Shown: piece after piece, positions 33,929 to 43,119 of the stretch
How positions within the stretch are numbered: position 1 is the stretch's first letter
Layout of the letters: every line of letters begins with the position of its first letter
Assembly (NCBI GenBank): GCA_002716385.1
Contig: PBAX01000015.1
Location: forward strand, 1 to 64,000
Length of the DNA: 64,000 nt
Source: Phycisphaerae bacterium
GTDB taxonomy: Bacteria; Planctomycetota; Phycisphaerae; Phycisphaerales; SM1A02
Direction of reading: 5' to 3'
Made by a program: the position numbers and the translations under genes
Notes under the pieces: model-generated
Told to the model about the DNA's origin: nothing
What the model saw: only the letters and a program-made list of their open reading frames with translations
Database searches by the model: none

Positions 33929-36181
33929 CTATGGACATGGTCCGTAGGCGGAGATCAGTTCGAGGATGTCGCTGACATCGATGATTCCGCTGTCGTCGAT
34001 ATCGCAGCTTCCGGAGCCGCCGAATTGGCCCAGAATGAGCAGGATGTCCTCCACATCGACGATACCGTCATCGTTGGCACAGTCGGCGGGGCAGGTGTCC
34101 AGATCATCGCAGTCGACCTTGGTGATGGTGATGCCGTCGACCGCGGCCTCGATGACGGATCCGCTGGCAAGATCCCCGACGCTGAATCGAAGACGAATGC
34201 TGCCATTGGGCACGTCAGTCAGGACGAAGCTCGGGTTGTACCAGCCGCCACTCGACTGCTCGACCGGTCCGATGGTTTCCAGATTGGACCAGGTGGTACC
34301 GCCGTCGTAGGAGATGTCGACTTCCATGACGTCGTTGAGTGGGTCTGCACCAGAGCACGTGCTGCCGTTGTTGTACCAGCGGTAGTAGGAGACAGCGCTT
34401 CCCGGCGTGCAGGTGAGGGATGGCGATGTCAGTACGGTGGTGCCACCATCGACATCTTCGTTCGTGGAGTTGCCAGTCACGTAGCAGGTGCCTGATCCGT
34501 CTCCATCTGTAGGATTGTCGCAGCGGATTCCGCCATTGCCCGGTACGGCTCGCTGCCAGTTCCCTTCCGTGGCGCCATTGATGACGGTCCAGCCCTGATC
34601 GGACTGGAAGTCGTCCTGGAACGAGACGGATGTTCCATCGGCGGACAGGATCTCATATGGGCTCGCGGCGCCGCCACTTGGAAGGGAGATCTGCTGTCCC
34701 CCCACGGTGGATACCTCGATGTGCCAGGAGACGACGTTGCCACAGGTCAGATTCGGAAAATTGGCTCGCCAGATCTCCGGATCACTCGTCGGGGCCAGCG
34801 AGATAGTCTGCTGTCCGGTGCCATCATCAACGAAGAGTGCGAATGAATCCTCGTCGGGTACGCCTCCACTGAGACCGCGAACACGAACCTCGATCGATTC
34901 GCCTTGAGGCGAGAGCAGTTCAGGAAGATCGGAAATCAGGGAGATCTCGATCTGAGCTGTCTGGAAGGCGAAGAAGCCCCGCTCCAGGTCGCTGCAGAAG
35001 ACCGTCCCGCTTGGCAGGAACGGGTAGACGTTCCACATCCCGTTGAAGGCGGCCTGATCGCCCTCTGGGTACGTGTCGAACCAGGCGATCTCCTCGGGCG
35101 AGACCGGATTCGAAATGTCGAATATTCGTAGTCCACTCTGGTAGTTGGCCTGATACATCCTGTTGCCTCTGACGTAGAGGTTGTGGTCGATGGTGTTCAG
35201 GCCGGTCGTGCAGGTTCCCACCTCGATTGGATTCGAGAGGTCGCTCACGTCCAGGATCCGGGTCGTTGTGACTGATCCAGTGTTGTCCTCATCGAGTTCG
35301 TCATTCAGATAGAGGTACTGGAGATCATCCGTCAGCCAGCCCTGATGGGAGTAGTAGTTGTTGCTGTGTTCCAGCGATGCCAATTCGATGATGTTCGACT
35401 TGTCCGAGACATCGAGAATCGTGAGTCCGGTCTGCTCGAAGCCGCCATTGAAGCCGGCGAAGCAGAATGCGATTTCCTTGCCCGCATAGGGTGAGCCCGG
35501 GGGGTAGGTAATGAACTGCGCATCATGGATGTACTTGTCGCTCCATGAGGCGACGAATGGCGGATTGACCGGGTTGGCGTTGAGATCGTGGCAGCGGAAT
35601 CCGTTGCTTCCACCTCCCAGTCTGTAGAGAAACCCGCTGTCTGTGTCGATGGCGACGTTGTGAGTGGCCGTGGTGTTGCCGCTGTTCACGGTGCCCAGCA
35701 GCTGCACGGCGCCATCGTCGATGTTCGACATGTCGATCACCTGAATGCCGTCGCCACCTTCGGAGACCGCATAGCAATATTCATTGAGGACCTTGACATC
35801 GCGCCAGAGGCTGTCGACGCCGTTGATGGTCGCGACGATCTGGGCATTGCCAGGATTGGTCACTTCGATGAAGATCGTGGCTGAGTTCACGCCCACGATC
35901 GCGTATTCGCGACCACTTGGCGACACATAGCCCCAGCAGTCGTTGCCGGTGCTGTATCCACCAAGTGCGGAGAGCGACAGCCAGCTCTGCAGGGTGACAC
36001 CATCGGAGGTGAACCCGCGTGTGGTACCGGAGGTGCCGACTCCATGGACGTCGGCGCGGAATGCATCTGCTTGGACAGGGGGTCGACGATCACGCAGTTT
36101 TGGATCGTCTTGATGGGCCATCGCAAAGCCGGCGATGGCGGTAACAGACATCAAAGCGGAAGCGATCTGCAGCTTGTGCAC
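33929..36181 (-). CDS. Choice-of-anchor B (LVIVD-repeat) secreted protein with C-terminal dockerin-like module
   Basis: GTG start with GAGAGGAG upstream; 'SGREYAIVGVNSATIFIEVTNPGNAQIVATINGVDSLWRDVKVLNEYCYAVSEGGDGIQVIDMS', 'ATHNVAIDTDSGFLYRLGG'; 'CPADCANDDGIVDVEDILLILGQFG...CDIDDSGIIDVSDILELISAYG'. Confidence 0.85.
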   Translation of the reverse strand: MHKLQIASALMSVTAIAGFAMAHQDDPKLRDRRPPVQADAFRADVHGVGTSGTTRGFTSDGVTLQSWLSLSALGGYSTGNDCWGYVSPSGREYAIVGVNSATIFIEVTNPGNAQIVATINGVDSLWRDVKVLNEYCYAVSEGGDGIQVIDMSNIDDGAVQLLGTVNSGNTTATHNVAIDTDSGFLYRLGGGSNGFRCHDLNANPVNPPFVASWSDKYIHDAQFITYPPGSPYAGKEIAFCFAGFNGGFEQTGLTILDVSDKSNIIELASLEHSNNYYSHQGWLTDDLQYLYLNDELDEDNTGSVTTTRILDVSDLSNPIEVGTCTTGLNTIDHNLYVRGNRMYQANYQSGLRIFDISNPVSPEEIAWFDTYPEGDQAAFNGMWNVYPFLPSGTVFCSDLERGFFAFQTAQIEISLISDLPELLSPQGESIEVRVRGLSGGVPDEDSFALFVDDGTGQQTISLAPTSDPEIWRANFPNLTCGNVVSWHIEVSTVGGQQISLPSGGAASPYEILSADGTSVSFQDDFQSDQGWTVINGATEGNWQRAVPGNGGIRCDNPTDGDGSGTCYVTGNSTNEDVDGGTTVLTSPSLTCTPGSAVSYYRWYNNGSTCSGADPLNDVMEVDISYDGGTTWSNLETIGPVEQSSGGWYNPSFVLTDVPNGSIRLRFSVGDLASGSVIEAAVDGITITKVDCDDLDTCPADCANDDGIVDVEDILLILGQFGGSGSCDIDDSGIIDVSDILELISAYGPCP

Positions 36182-36312
36182 CTCTGAACTCCTCTCAAGT
36201 TCTGTTCGTGGGCCCCGGGGAATGGACGGGCTCACGGTCTCTCAGTACCTCACTGTAGTCAATACGTGGAAATGGGCGAGAACGATCCCGGGAAATGCCT
36301 GTTTAATGCCAC

Positions 36313-37593
36313 TTAATCCTGCTTTTCGGTGGATGAACCAGTTGGCTCGACCCCAGGTTTTCTGGTGAGTTCAGGGGCCAGTTCGGGGCTTGAGAGGGTC
36401 ATGAGGAAGGATTCCAGATCATCCAGCTGGTTTTCGGTGAATCCAAGGGGCTGCAGTACGGTTTCCTGATGATGATCCAGCACCACCATCTCTTCCAGCG
36501 TGTTGTAGAAGACCAGCACCTCACGGAGGGATTCGAACTGTCCCTGATGCATGTAGGGGGCCGTCTGATTCAGATTCCTGAGCGATGGTGTTCTGAACGC
36601 GCCCCACAACTCGCTGTTTCTGGCGAGTGAGTCGGTCGAGAGCGCTCGTATGCTCTCCTGATCATCGGAGAACTGGCCGCTGGCTCTGAAGGGGTTGGCC
36701 TGCAGCAACTTGATCCCTTCCCAGCGTCCTGCATCCTTGGGAAGTCCGCCATGTCCAGGTGGGATTCCGGTGTTGTGGAATTCCAGATCACTCAGCAAGG
36801 GGCCGAAGTGGCATTGCCGACAGCCGGCTTCGCCAATGAACAGACGCAGGCCGCGGCGGGCATCCTCGGGATATTCGGCCATCGCCTCCGAATCATCGGC
36901 AAGCATGGCTGTTACGAATTCGTCGAATCGACTTGGTGGAGGCACAAGTCGATGTTCATAGGCGGCAATGGCCTTCCCCAGATTCGAGAACGCTCGGTTG
37001 CAAGCCTGCTGGTCGGCCTTCGACATGGCTTCCCAGGCTGTGCTCACGGTCGAATCCCGTTCGGCATCCGGGCTTGCGTCGCTTGGAAACCTCACATGGT
37101 CGTCAAGTGGCGGCATTGGTCCGAAGACTGATTCGTATTCTCGCCTGAGGACAGGATCGTCATGGACACGGTGCAGCACCGCGAGTCTGTTGGAACCAAA
37201 CTCCTCCGCCCGTTCGAATGGATGCAACGCCTGGGACCAGAGCGTGTCGGCTCGCCCATCCCAGAAGAACCAACGTTGGCCTGCGACATTCAGCAGAGAG
37301 GGTGTGTGGCGGCTGCCCTTGGCCAGGCCGGTTGGAAGCGGCTTGCCGTCGGCGAAGCCGGTGGCGGGATCGTGGCAGGTCGCACAGGAGACCTGGTCGT
37401 TCAGAGAAAACCCAGTGTCAAAGAAGAGTCGCTGGCCGAGCAAGGCGGCTGCCGGATCGTTCCAGACCTTGTTGGTGGTGTCTGGTGTGGACTCCAATGA
37501 GCCGGAGAGGCCGGCGATTCGGCGTCGTTCGGTATCCGTGAAGGGCGTCGTTGCCAGCAGGCAGGACAGGATGACTGCGAGTGCAGCCATCAT
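36313..37593 (-). CDS. Di-haem cytochrome c peroxidase / MauG-like
   Basis: 'CATCHDPATGFADGKPLPTG', 'CRQCHFGPLLSDLEFHNTGIP', 'FRTPSLRNLNQTAPYMHQGQF'. Confidence 0.93.
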   Translation of the reverse strand: MMAALAVILSCLLATTPFTDTERRRIAGLSGSLESTPDTTNKVWNDPAAALLGQRLFFDTGFSLNDQVSCATCHDPATGFADGKPLPTGLAKGSRHTPSLLNVAGQRWFFWDGRADTLWSQALHPFERAEEFGSNRLAVLHRVHDDPVLRREYESVFGPMPPLDDHVRFPSDASPDAERDSTVSTAWEAMSKADQQACNRAFSNLGKAIAAYEHRLVPPPSRFDEFVTAMLADDSEAMAEYPEDARRGLRLFIGEAGCRQCHFGPLLSDLEFHNTGIPPGHGGLPKDAGRWEGIKLLQANPFRASGQFSDDQESIRALSTDSLARNSELWGAFRTPSLRNLNQTAPYMHQGQFESLREVLVFYNTLEEMVVLDHHQETVLQPLGFTENQLDDLESFLMTLSSPELAPELTRKPGVEPTGSSTEKQD

Positions 37594-38024
37594 CAGTCAA
37601 CATTCATAGGAGTCTGGCCGCGATGGGACACGCCGTCGATCTCGAGATCGAAATAGATCTGCCAGTCACCGGGCATGTGCATCAGCATCCCCTCGGCAGT
37701 CCATCCATCCTTGGTCGTCTTGATTCGTGGAACATGGTTCATGCCATGCCCATGCTGAGGCATGCCGGCGTCGACCGTGAGGCTCGCCTGCTCGGGTGTG
37801 ATGAGGTTTCCGGCGATGTCCATGACCTGAACATCAATGGCGTAGAAACGATTGAGTGGGATGGGGTCCGGTCTGGGTACCCAGTAGAAGGTGTACTGCC
37901 CGTCGTTGGATGCCAGTGTTCTGGCAACCGGAGGCGCCACGAGTGTCTTCATGCCCGAGTTGTAGCAGCCGCCGATGCTCAGCAGGCAACAGAGGGTGAA
38001 GATTGAAAGGGCGAGATGTTTCAT
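37593..38024 (-). CDS. YtkA/FixH-like lipoprotein
   Basis: Lipobox LSIGGCYN; 'NRFYAIDVQVMD', 'VDAGMPQHGHGMNHVPRIKTTKDGWTAEGMLMHMPGDWQIYFDLEIDG'. Confidence 0.75.
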   Translation of the reverse strand: MKHLALSIFTLCCLLSIGGCYNSGMKTLVAPPVARTLASNDGQYTFYWVPRPDPIPLNRFYAIDVQVMDIAGNLITPEQASLTVDAGMPQHGHGMNHVPRIKTTKDGWTAEGMLMHMPGDWQIYFDLEIDGVSHRGQTPMNVD

Positions 38025-39847
38025 GGCTGTTTGCTCCGTTTCAGACGTTCTGGGGTCATGGCTCTGCCGAGTCCGAATGTCAGGACCCATCCTTCATCAG
38101 GTTCGAATCCCTGCATGCGATGGTTGCCCTGATCCAGAACAATTATGCGCCCATTGGCATCTTCTGCAATCTCACCTGGCATCCAGATCTCTCCATGGTC
38201 ACCACCCGATGTCGATAGTGTTCCGAGATGTCCACCATCAGGGGAGAAATGATCCAGGCGGTCGGATCCCGCATCTGAGATCAACAGCGAGCCGTCTCCA
38301 AGAATGGCGACACCTCCGGGATTTGGAGATGAAAGATCGGGTGCGGGACCGATGCTCCGCTGCGGCTGAGCATCATTGTCAAACAGATGGATCTGGCCGG
38401 TTCTCCCATCAGCGACGGCGATTGTTCCGGCTCGGGCATCAATGGCCACCGGATCGAAATCGATCTTCCAGGGAATCAGTTCGCGGTTTCTGAACGAGTA
38501 GATCTGATCCTCGTTTCCGTCGATGACATGCAGGGTCGCGTCATCGTCATAGTCCGCGGAGAGAGGATTTAGGAATGAACCGTCCGGAAGCTTCGGAAGT
38601 GAGGAAGAACTGAGCAGCACGGCGGCTTCGGGATTGAACCGGGGATTGTCGGCAGGGGGAAGACTCACTTTCCAATGCTGGATAGTGTTGTTCTCCGAAT
38701 CCAGAATGGTGATCACGTCGCCCCGTTGATTCCAGCTGATGTCGGCGATCTTGCCGATTCGACCAGGCCCCTCACCGGGTGTTCCGAACGTCGTCACATG
38801 GATCGGCACATCCCTGTCCATGACGAAGACTGGAAGGCTGCGGGCCTCGGGTTCCCATGTGACGAGTCCACGCGAGCCTGCGTCCACTTGCGCGCCGAAA
38901 TGCGACTGAAGTCCTCTGGGAGCACGAGTATTCGACCGGAGCGGGCGGGAAGGGGGTCCGGGCTTGAAGGTCTGTGCTCTTCTCTCGAATGGTTCGGAGA
39001 CGAGGCTTCGATTGCCCGAGGCATCGATGGCGATGTCGGATGGGTAGTGGATATGACCTTCTCCCTGCCTGGGGACGACGGCATGCATGCCCCACCACGA
39101 AATGAGTTCACCGTCGGTGTCGAAGATCTGCACTCTGTGGTTGAGTCGATCGGCGACGTAGATTTGATCGCCATGGCGCTCGATGCCAGATGGTTCGGAA
39201 AAGAGCCCTGGAAAACGTCCCCAATCGCCCCATGTCCTCTTCAGGTTGCCATCACTGTCGAGAACAAGGACACGGTGATTGCCGGTGTCGGCTATGAAGA
39301 CATTGCCAAGGTCGTCGACATCGACTCCTTCAGGTGCCCGGAGGTCCAGATTCTCGATTTCATCCGTGCTCCATCGATAGCTTCCATTCCGATTGAAGAC
39401 GACGATTCGATTGTTGCCGGTATCCGCCACGGCCAGATTCGCATTGGAAAGAGCGACATCCATCGGCGATCGAAACCGCTTTCCCGACAAGCGACGGCCG
39501 TCGATCGTGTGAGCGAGTGTCCCCTCCGAATTGAAGAAGCGGACAAGGTGGTTGCCCTTGTCGGCAACAGCAATCACCCCGACATCATTCGCATCGATGC
39601 CATGTGGCTGATGCAGTGTGCCCGATTCGATCCAGACGCTGCTGACGTTGTCATTCGGGTTGATGATTGAAACGGTGTGGCGATGCTGCTCGGTGACGAG
39701 CATGCGGCCATCGGGTAGAAAGGCCGCGCCGGCGGGAGCGCCGAGTTCATTGATGGTCGAATGCCAGGCAGCGGGATGGCGTTGGTCATTTTCCGCATCG
39801 CCGACCTGGACGGTCAGGACCAGTATGAGACAGTTGATGATGTTCAT
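38021..39847 (-). CDS. NHL-repeat secreted protein
   Basis: 'PHGIDANDVGVIAVADKGNHLVRFFNSEG', 'APEGVDVDDLGNVFIADTGNHRVLVLDSDG', 'PSGIERHGDQIYVADRLNHRVQIFDTDGE'; ATGA overlap with next gene. Confidence 0.85.
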   Translation of the reverse strand: MNIINCLILVLTVQVGDAENDQRHPAAWHSTINELGAPAGAAFLPDGRMLVTEQHRHTVSIINPNDNVSSVWIESGTLHQPHGIDANDVGVIAVADKGNHLVRFFNSEGTLAHTIDGRRLSGKRFRSPMDVALSNANLAVADTGNNRIVVFNRNGSYRWSTDEIENLDLRAPEGVDVDDLGNVFIADTGNHRVLVLDSDGNLKRTWGDWGRFPGLFSEPSGIERHGDQIYVADRLNHRVQIFDTDGELISWWGMHAVVPRQGEGHIHYPSDIAIDASGNRSLVSEPFERRAQTFKPGPPSRPLRSNTRAPRGLQSHFGAQVDAGSRGLVTWEPEARSLPVFVMDRDVPIHVTTFGTPGEGPGRIGKIADISWNQRGDVITILDSENNTIQHWKVSLPPADNPRFNPEAAVLLSSSSLPKLPDGSFLNPLSADYDDDATLHVIDGNEDQIYSFRNRELIPWKIDFDPVAIDARAGTIAVADGRTGQIHLFDNDAQPQRSIGPAPDLSSPNPGGVAILGDGSLLISDAGSDRLDHFSPDGGHLGTLSTSGGDHGEIWMPGEIAEDANGRIIVLDQGNHRMQGFEPDEGWVLTFGLGRAMTPERLKRSKQP

Positions 39848-39886
39848 GAGGCAACAGTGTAGGCTGCCCTTGCTGGAATTGAACAG

Positions 39887-40183
39887 TCATTCCCGATCGG
39901 GTGCTGAAACGGTGAATTGCATCTTGCGGATGCGATCGACGGCTCGCTCCATCGCGGCCGAATCATCCGCTGTTATCACGGCATTTCCCTTCTCGAAGGA
40001 TGCTTCGCAGGCATGCACGCCCTCGAGGACCGTCACGGATTCCTCGATGCTCGTTTCGCATGCCTCGCAGTGCATGCCATCGATCCGAACGACCTGAGTG
40101 ACGGGTTCGATGTATTCGGCGCAGCATCCCGCCAGGCAGACCGTCAGGATCCCCAGGACGATCATCAACCAATATGGTTTCAT
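39887..40183 (-). CDS. Heavy-metal-associated (HMA) domain lipoprotein
   Basis: Lipobox CLAGCC; 'VVRIDGMHCEACETSIEESVTVLEGVHACEASFEKGNAVI'. Confidence 0.85.
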   Translation of the reverse strand: MKPYWLMIVLGILTVCLAGCCAEYIEPVTQVVRIDGMHCEACETSIEESVTVLEGVHACEASFEKGNAVITADDSAAMERAVDRIRKMQFTVSAPDRE

Positions 40184-41472
40184 GTCTTCTTGATGATCTT
40201 GGTGGGTTTCCACTTGCGACCGAGGATGTCCTTGCTGTCGGCACCCATCCAGTTGTCGAGAACCTCCGCGTAGCAGGATCTGAAATCGGTCGTGAACTTG
40301 AGGTCGCCGTTGTCAAGATCTGTCAATGACGGATGTGTGCCATGGACACCTGGTTCGACCATGTCCCCGATGAAGTACATGGGTGCGGCGGTTCCATGAT
40401 CGGTCCCGTTCGAGGCGTTCTGCGGCACCCGGCGACCGAATTCGGAGAACACCATCGTCAGCACTCTGCCCTGATTCCCCTGTGCCTTCACATCCTGATA
40501 GAAGGACTTGAGCGAGTCGCCCGCCTGTCGCAGCAGTCTGGCGTGCTGGCCGGCTTGATTGGCATGCGTGTCGAAGCCGCCCATGCTCGCGTAGTAGACG
40601 CGTGTGGGCATCTCGGAGCGGATCATGGCGGCGATCATGCGAAGCTGATCCGAGAGATTCCCCCCCGGGTAGGCGACAAGTGGTTGTTGCGAAACCGCCT
40701 TGCGGACTTTCTGGGAGGAAAGCTGGGCGTCCATCGATGTTCGTTTCAGGAAGGCCAGTTGATCGGTGGTTTCATTGAGACTGTTCTGATCTCCGACATT
40801 GCGATACGGTTCGGCCAGTTGCCGGTCGAGATCCTCGCCCATCCATCGATAGAGCTCCGGTGATTCGAAGTTGACGGGCATGACAGAGTCGCCCTGCATC
40901 GCGAGTGGGGATTCGCTGCCGAGGGAAATGCCGATTTCCGGCTGGGGTGTGCCAGCGCAGGCGTTGTCGAAGTAGCGACCAAGCCATCCGTTGCCACGTC
41001 TTCCATCGGGATTGCCCGTGTGCCATATGTCCATCGAAGAGAAGTGGGATCGGTTTGGGTTGGGATAGCCGACACCCTGGACGATCGATGCCACACCGGA
41101 GTCCATCAATTCCTGAAGCCCGGAAAAGGCCGGGTTCAATCCGATGCCCCGGGCCTGTGAAAGCTGAAGCGCGGCATCGGCGTTGGTGCCGGGCTTCGCG
41201 AGACCGATGGTCGGCCGAAGTCGGTAGTACTCGTCCAGCCCGTACGGGACGACGGTGTTCAGGCCATCGTTTCCTCCGCTCATCTGGACGATCACCAGGA
41301 TCCGATCCTGAGGCATGCCGGGTATCGAGCTGAGCATCGATCCCATCGGAAGCATGACGCCCTTGGCCGTCTGCTGGATGAACAGGGGCGTTGTCGTGGC
41401 CAGTGACGCAAGTGCCATGCCTTGTCGGATGAAGAGGCGTCGGCTCCAGGGATGTCGTGTTGATTCATTCAT
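40180..41472 (-). CDS. DUF1501 domain protein
   Basis: Tat-like 'SRRLFIRQGMALASLATT', 'RILVIVQMSGGNDGLNTVVPYG...YYRLRPTIG', 'SEFGRRVPQNASNGTDHGTAAPMYFIG'. Confidence 0.93.
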   Translation of the reverse strand: MNESTRHPWSRRLFIRQGMALASLATTTPLFIQQTAKGVMLPMGSMLSSIPGMPQDRILVIVQMSGGNDGLNTVVPYGLDEYYRLRPTIGLAKPGTNADAALQLSQARGIGLNPAFSGLQELMDSGVASIVQGVGYPNPNRSHFSSMDIWHTGNPDGRRGNGWLGRYFDNACAGTPQPEIGISLGSESPLAMQGDSVMPVNFESPELYRWMGEDLDRQLAEPYRNVGDQNSLNETTDQLAFLKRTSMDAQLSSQKVRKAVSQQPLVAYPGGNLSDQLRMIAAMIRSEMPTRVYYASMGGFDTHANQAGQHARLLRQAGDSLKSFYQDVKAQGNQGRVLTMVFSEFGRRVPQNASNGTDHGTAAPMYFIGDMVEPGVHGTHPSLTDLDNGDLKFTTDFRSCYAEVLDNWMGADSKDILGRKWKPTKIIKKT

Positions 41473-41488
41473 GGCAGGTTCCTGGATA

Positions 41489-42997
41489 TCAGCAGAGTTG
41501 GTACTCGGGCGCGGCGGTCATGAGTGCCAGCAGGTTGATGATGGTCGCATTGTCATCGATGCCGCCGCTTTCGCGGACGTATTGGACCCATTCGGCAAGT
41601 CGTTTCTCTTCCGGCACCGTTCCGATGGTGAAGCGTGACAGATACACCACCGAATCATGTTCGCGATCACGACCCGGAAGTTCCCTGAGATGTTCGACCA
41701 GATGACGGGCATCGAAACCGCTGGAGTTGTTGTCCCATGGCTTGCTGCCGGGCATGCGTCCTGTCAACAGATAGATCAGAGTGTTCTGTCTGGTGAACAG
41801 CGTGGATGTGTTGATCCATTTCCGGCCGCCATCCCAGCCCTTCACCGAAGGGGGCTTGAAGAGGTCCTGTCCCATCAGGCTGCAGGATTGGACCAGTCGA
41901 GGCATGTTGCGTGCCGGTGCGCGAAGTGATCGAATCGCCTGCACGACGAGCTGAACCGGCGACTTGATGATCGCAGTTCTGTTCACTTCATCGTAAAAGT
42001 GCTTCGATAGAAAGAGCTTTCGAAGGACTGGCTTGAGTTCGAAGTCGTCCGACTTAAACACCTTTGCCATCTGGCGAACTGTGGCACGGGCCGGACCTTC
42101 GAGCGTCTGCTTCGAGTCGTTCACGTAGAAGCGGTAGAGCTTCTCGCAGATGAATTCGCTGGCGCTGCTGCGGCTGAATATGAGATTCACGAAATCGTCG
42201 CCGTCCCATTTGTCGCGTTTGCCGAAGATGACCTTCATGTCGTCATCATGGTTGCGTTCGTTGAACTGGAACTCGTCATCCTGATACGTGTAGCCGGTGA
42301 GGGCTCGGGCGCCCTGCTTGATGTCCTGCTCCGTGTAGCCACGACCTTCGCCCAGCGTGAACAGTTCCATGAGTTCACGGGCCAGATTCTCGTTCGGGGC
42401 ACGACGGGAATTCTGATTGTTGTTCAGGTACTTGATCATGGCCGGATCTCGAATGATGTTCCGGACGAGGTCGTCCCTGAAATTCCCGGTCGCATTGGAT
42501 CGGAACAGCTCGTTCTGCATGTACATGTGGTAGCTGTCCTCGACCGCCCGATAGCCGGTGGCGAAGTGTCCATGCAGGAACAGCGTCATCTTCTCCTGGA
42601 AGGGGCGGGGGGTCTCGATCATTCGACCCATCCACCAGGCCTGTAGTTCGGCCAGTTGACGTCGATCGGCGCGTTGGCGTTTCTGTCGCTCGTTGCGGAT
42701 GCGTTCGAGGGCGGCTTCGTCACCGTTGCGTCTGGCCTGATTACGGTAGCGACGCTCGTCGGCCGTGGGGGCCCGCATGATGTTGTGATCGAACCGACCA
42801 TCGACTCTGGCCGTGGTTCCGGTCTCCTCAACTTTCTGGAATTCCAGAAGCGAATCGACGGCATCTTCAGGCCCCATGTTCTTCAGTGCCAGAACCTGAG
42901 AGGGGGTTCCGCCGAACCCGGCCCTCTGCAATAGATGCAGTGCCGCCCAGTAGTCAAAGTCCTTGGTGCTGATTCGGCCAAGCCCTGCTGCCATCAA
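41489..42997 (-). CDS. DUF1800 domain protein
   Basis: 'WAALHLLQRAGFGGTPSQV', 'QEKMTLFLHGHFATG', 'NENLARELMELFTLGEGRGYTEQDIKQGARALTGYTY', 'PPSVKGWDGGRKWINTSTLFTRQN'. Confidence 0.93.
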   Translation of the reverse strand: MMAAGLGRISTKDFDYWAALHLLQRAGFGGTPSQVLALKNMGPEDAVDSLLEFQKVEETGTTARVDGRFDHNIMRAPTADERRYRNQARRNGDEAALERIRNERQKRQRADRRQLAELQAWWMGRMIETPRPFQEKMTLFLHGHFATGYRAVEDSYHMYMQNELFRSNATGNFRDDLVRNIIRDPAMIKYLNNNQNSRRAPNENLARELMELFTLGEGRGYTEQDIKQGARALTGYTYQDDEFQFNERNHDDDMKVIFGKRDKWDGDDFVNLIFSRSSASEFICEKLYRFYVNDSKQTLEGPARATVRQMAKVFKSDDFELKPVLRKLFLSKHFYDEVNRTAIIKSPVQLVVQAIRSLRAPARNMPRLVQSCSLMGQDLFKPPSVKGWDGGRKWINTSTLFTRQNTLIYLLTGRMPGSKPWDNNSSGFDARHLVEHLRELPGRDREHDSVVYLSRFTIGTVPEEKRLAEWVQYVRESGGIDDNATIINLLALMTAAPEYQLC

Positions 42998-43119
42998 TGC
43001 GACTCCCGGTGATTGGTTGCGACAACTAGAGGATGCCCGTGAACGGCTCTCATATCAAGTGGTACGTTTCAACTTCCGGTCTCATCCCCCTCAATGTGGG
43101 ATTTGGACACTCTGGAAGC

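Noticed and set aside
33800-34495. 231-aa plus-strand ORF
   Set aside because: Antisense to the choice-of-anchor B gene and its terminator; Asp/Val/Ala-rich shadow of the dockerin repeats.
38675-39670. 331-aa plus-strand ORF
   Set aside because: Fully antisense to the NHL-repeat gene, low-complexity codon-shadow composition, no family motif.
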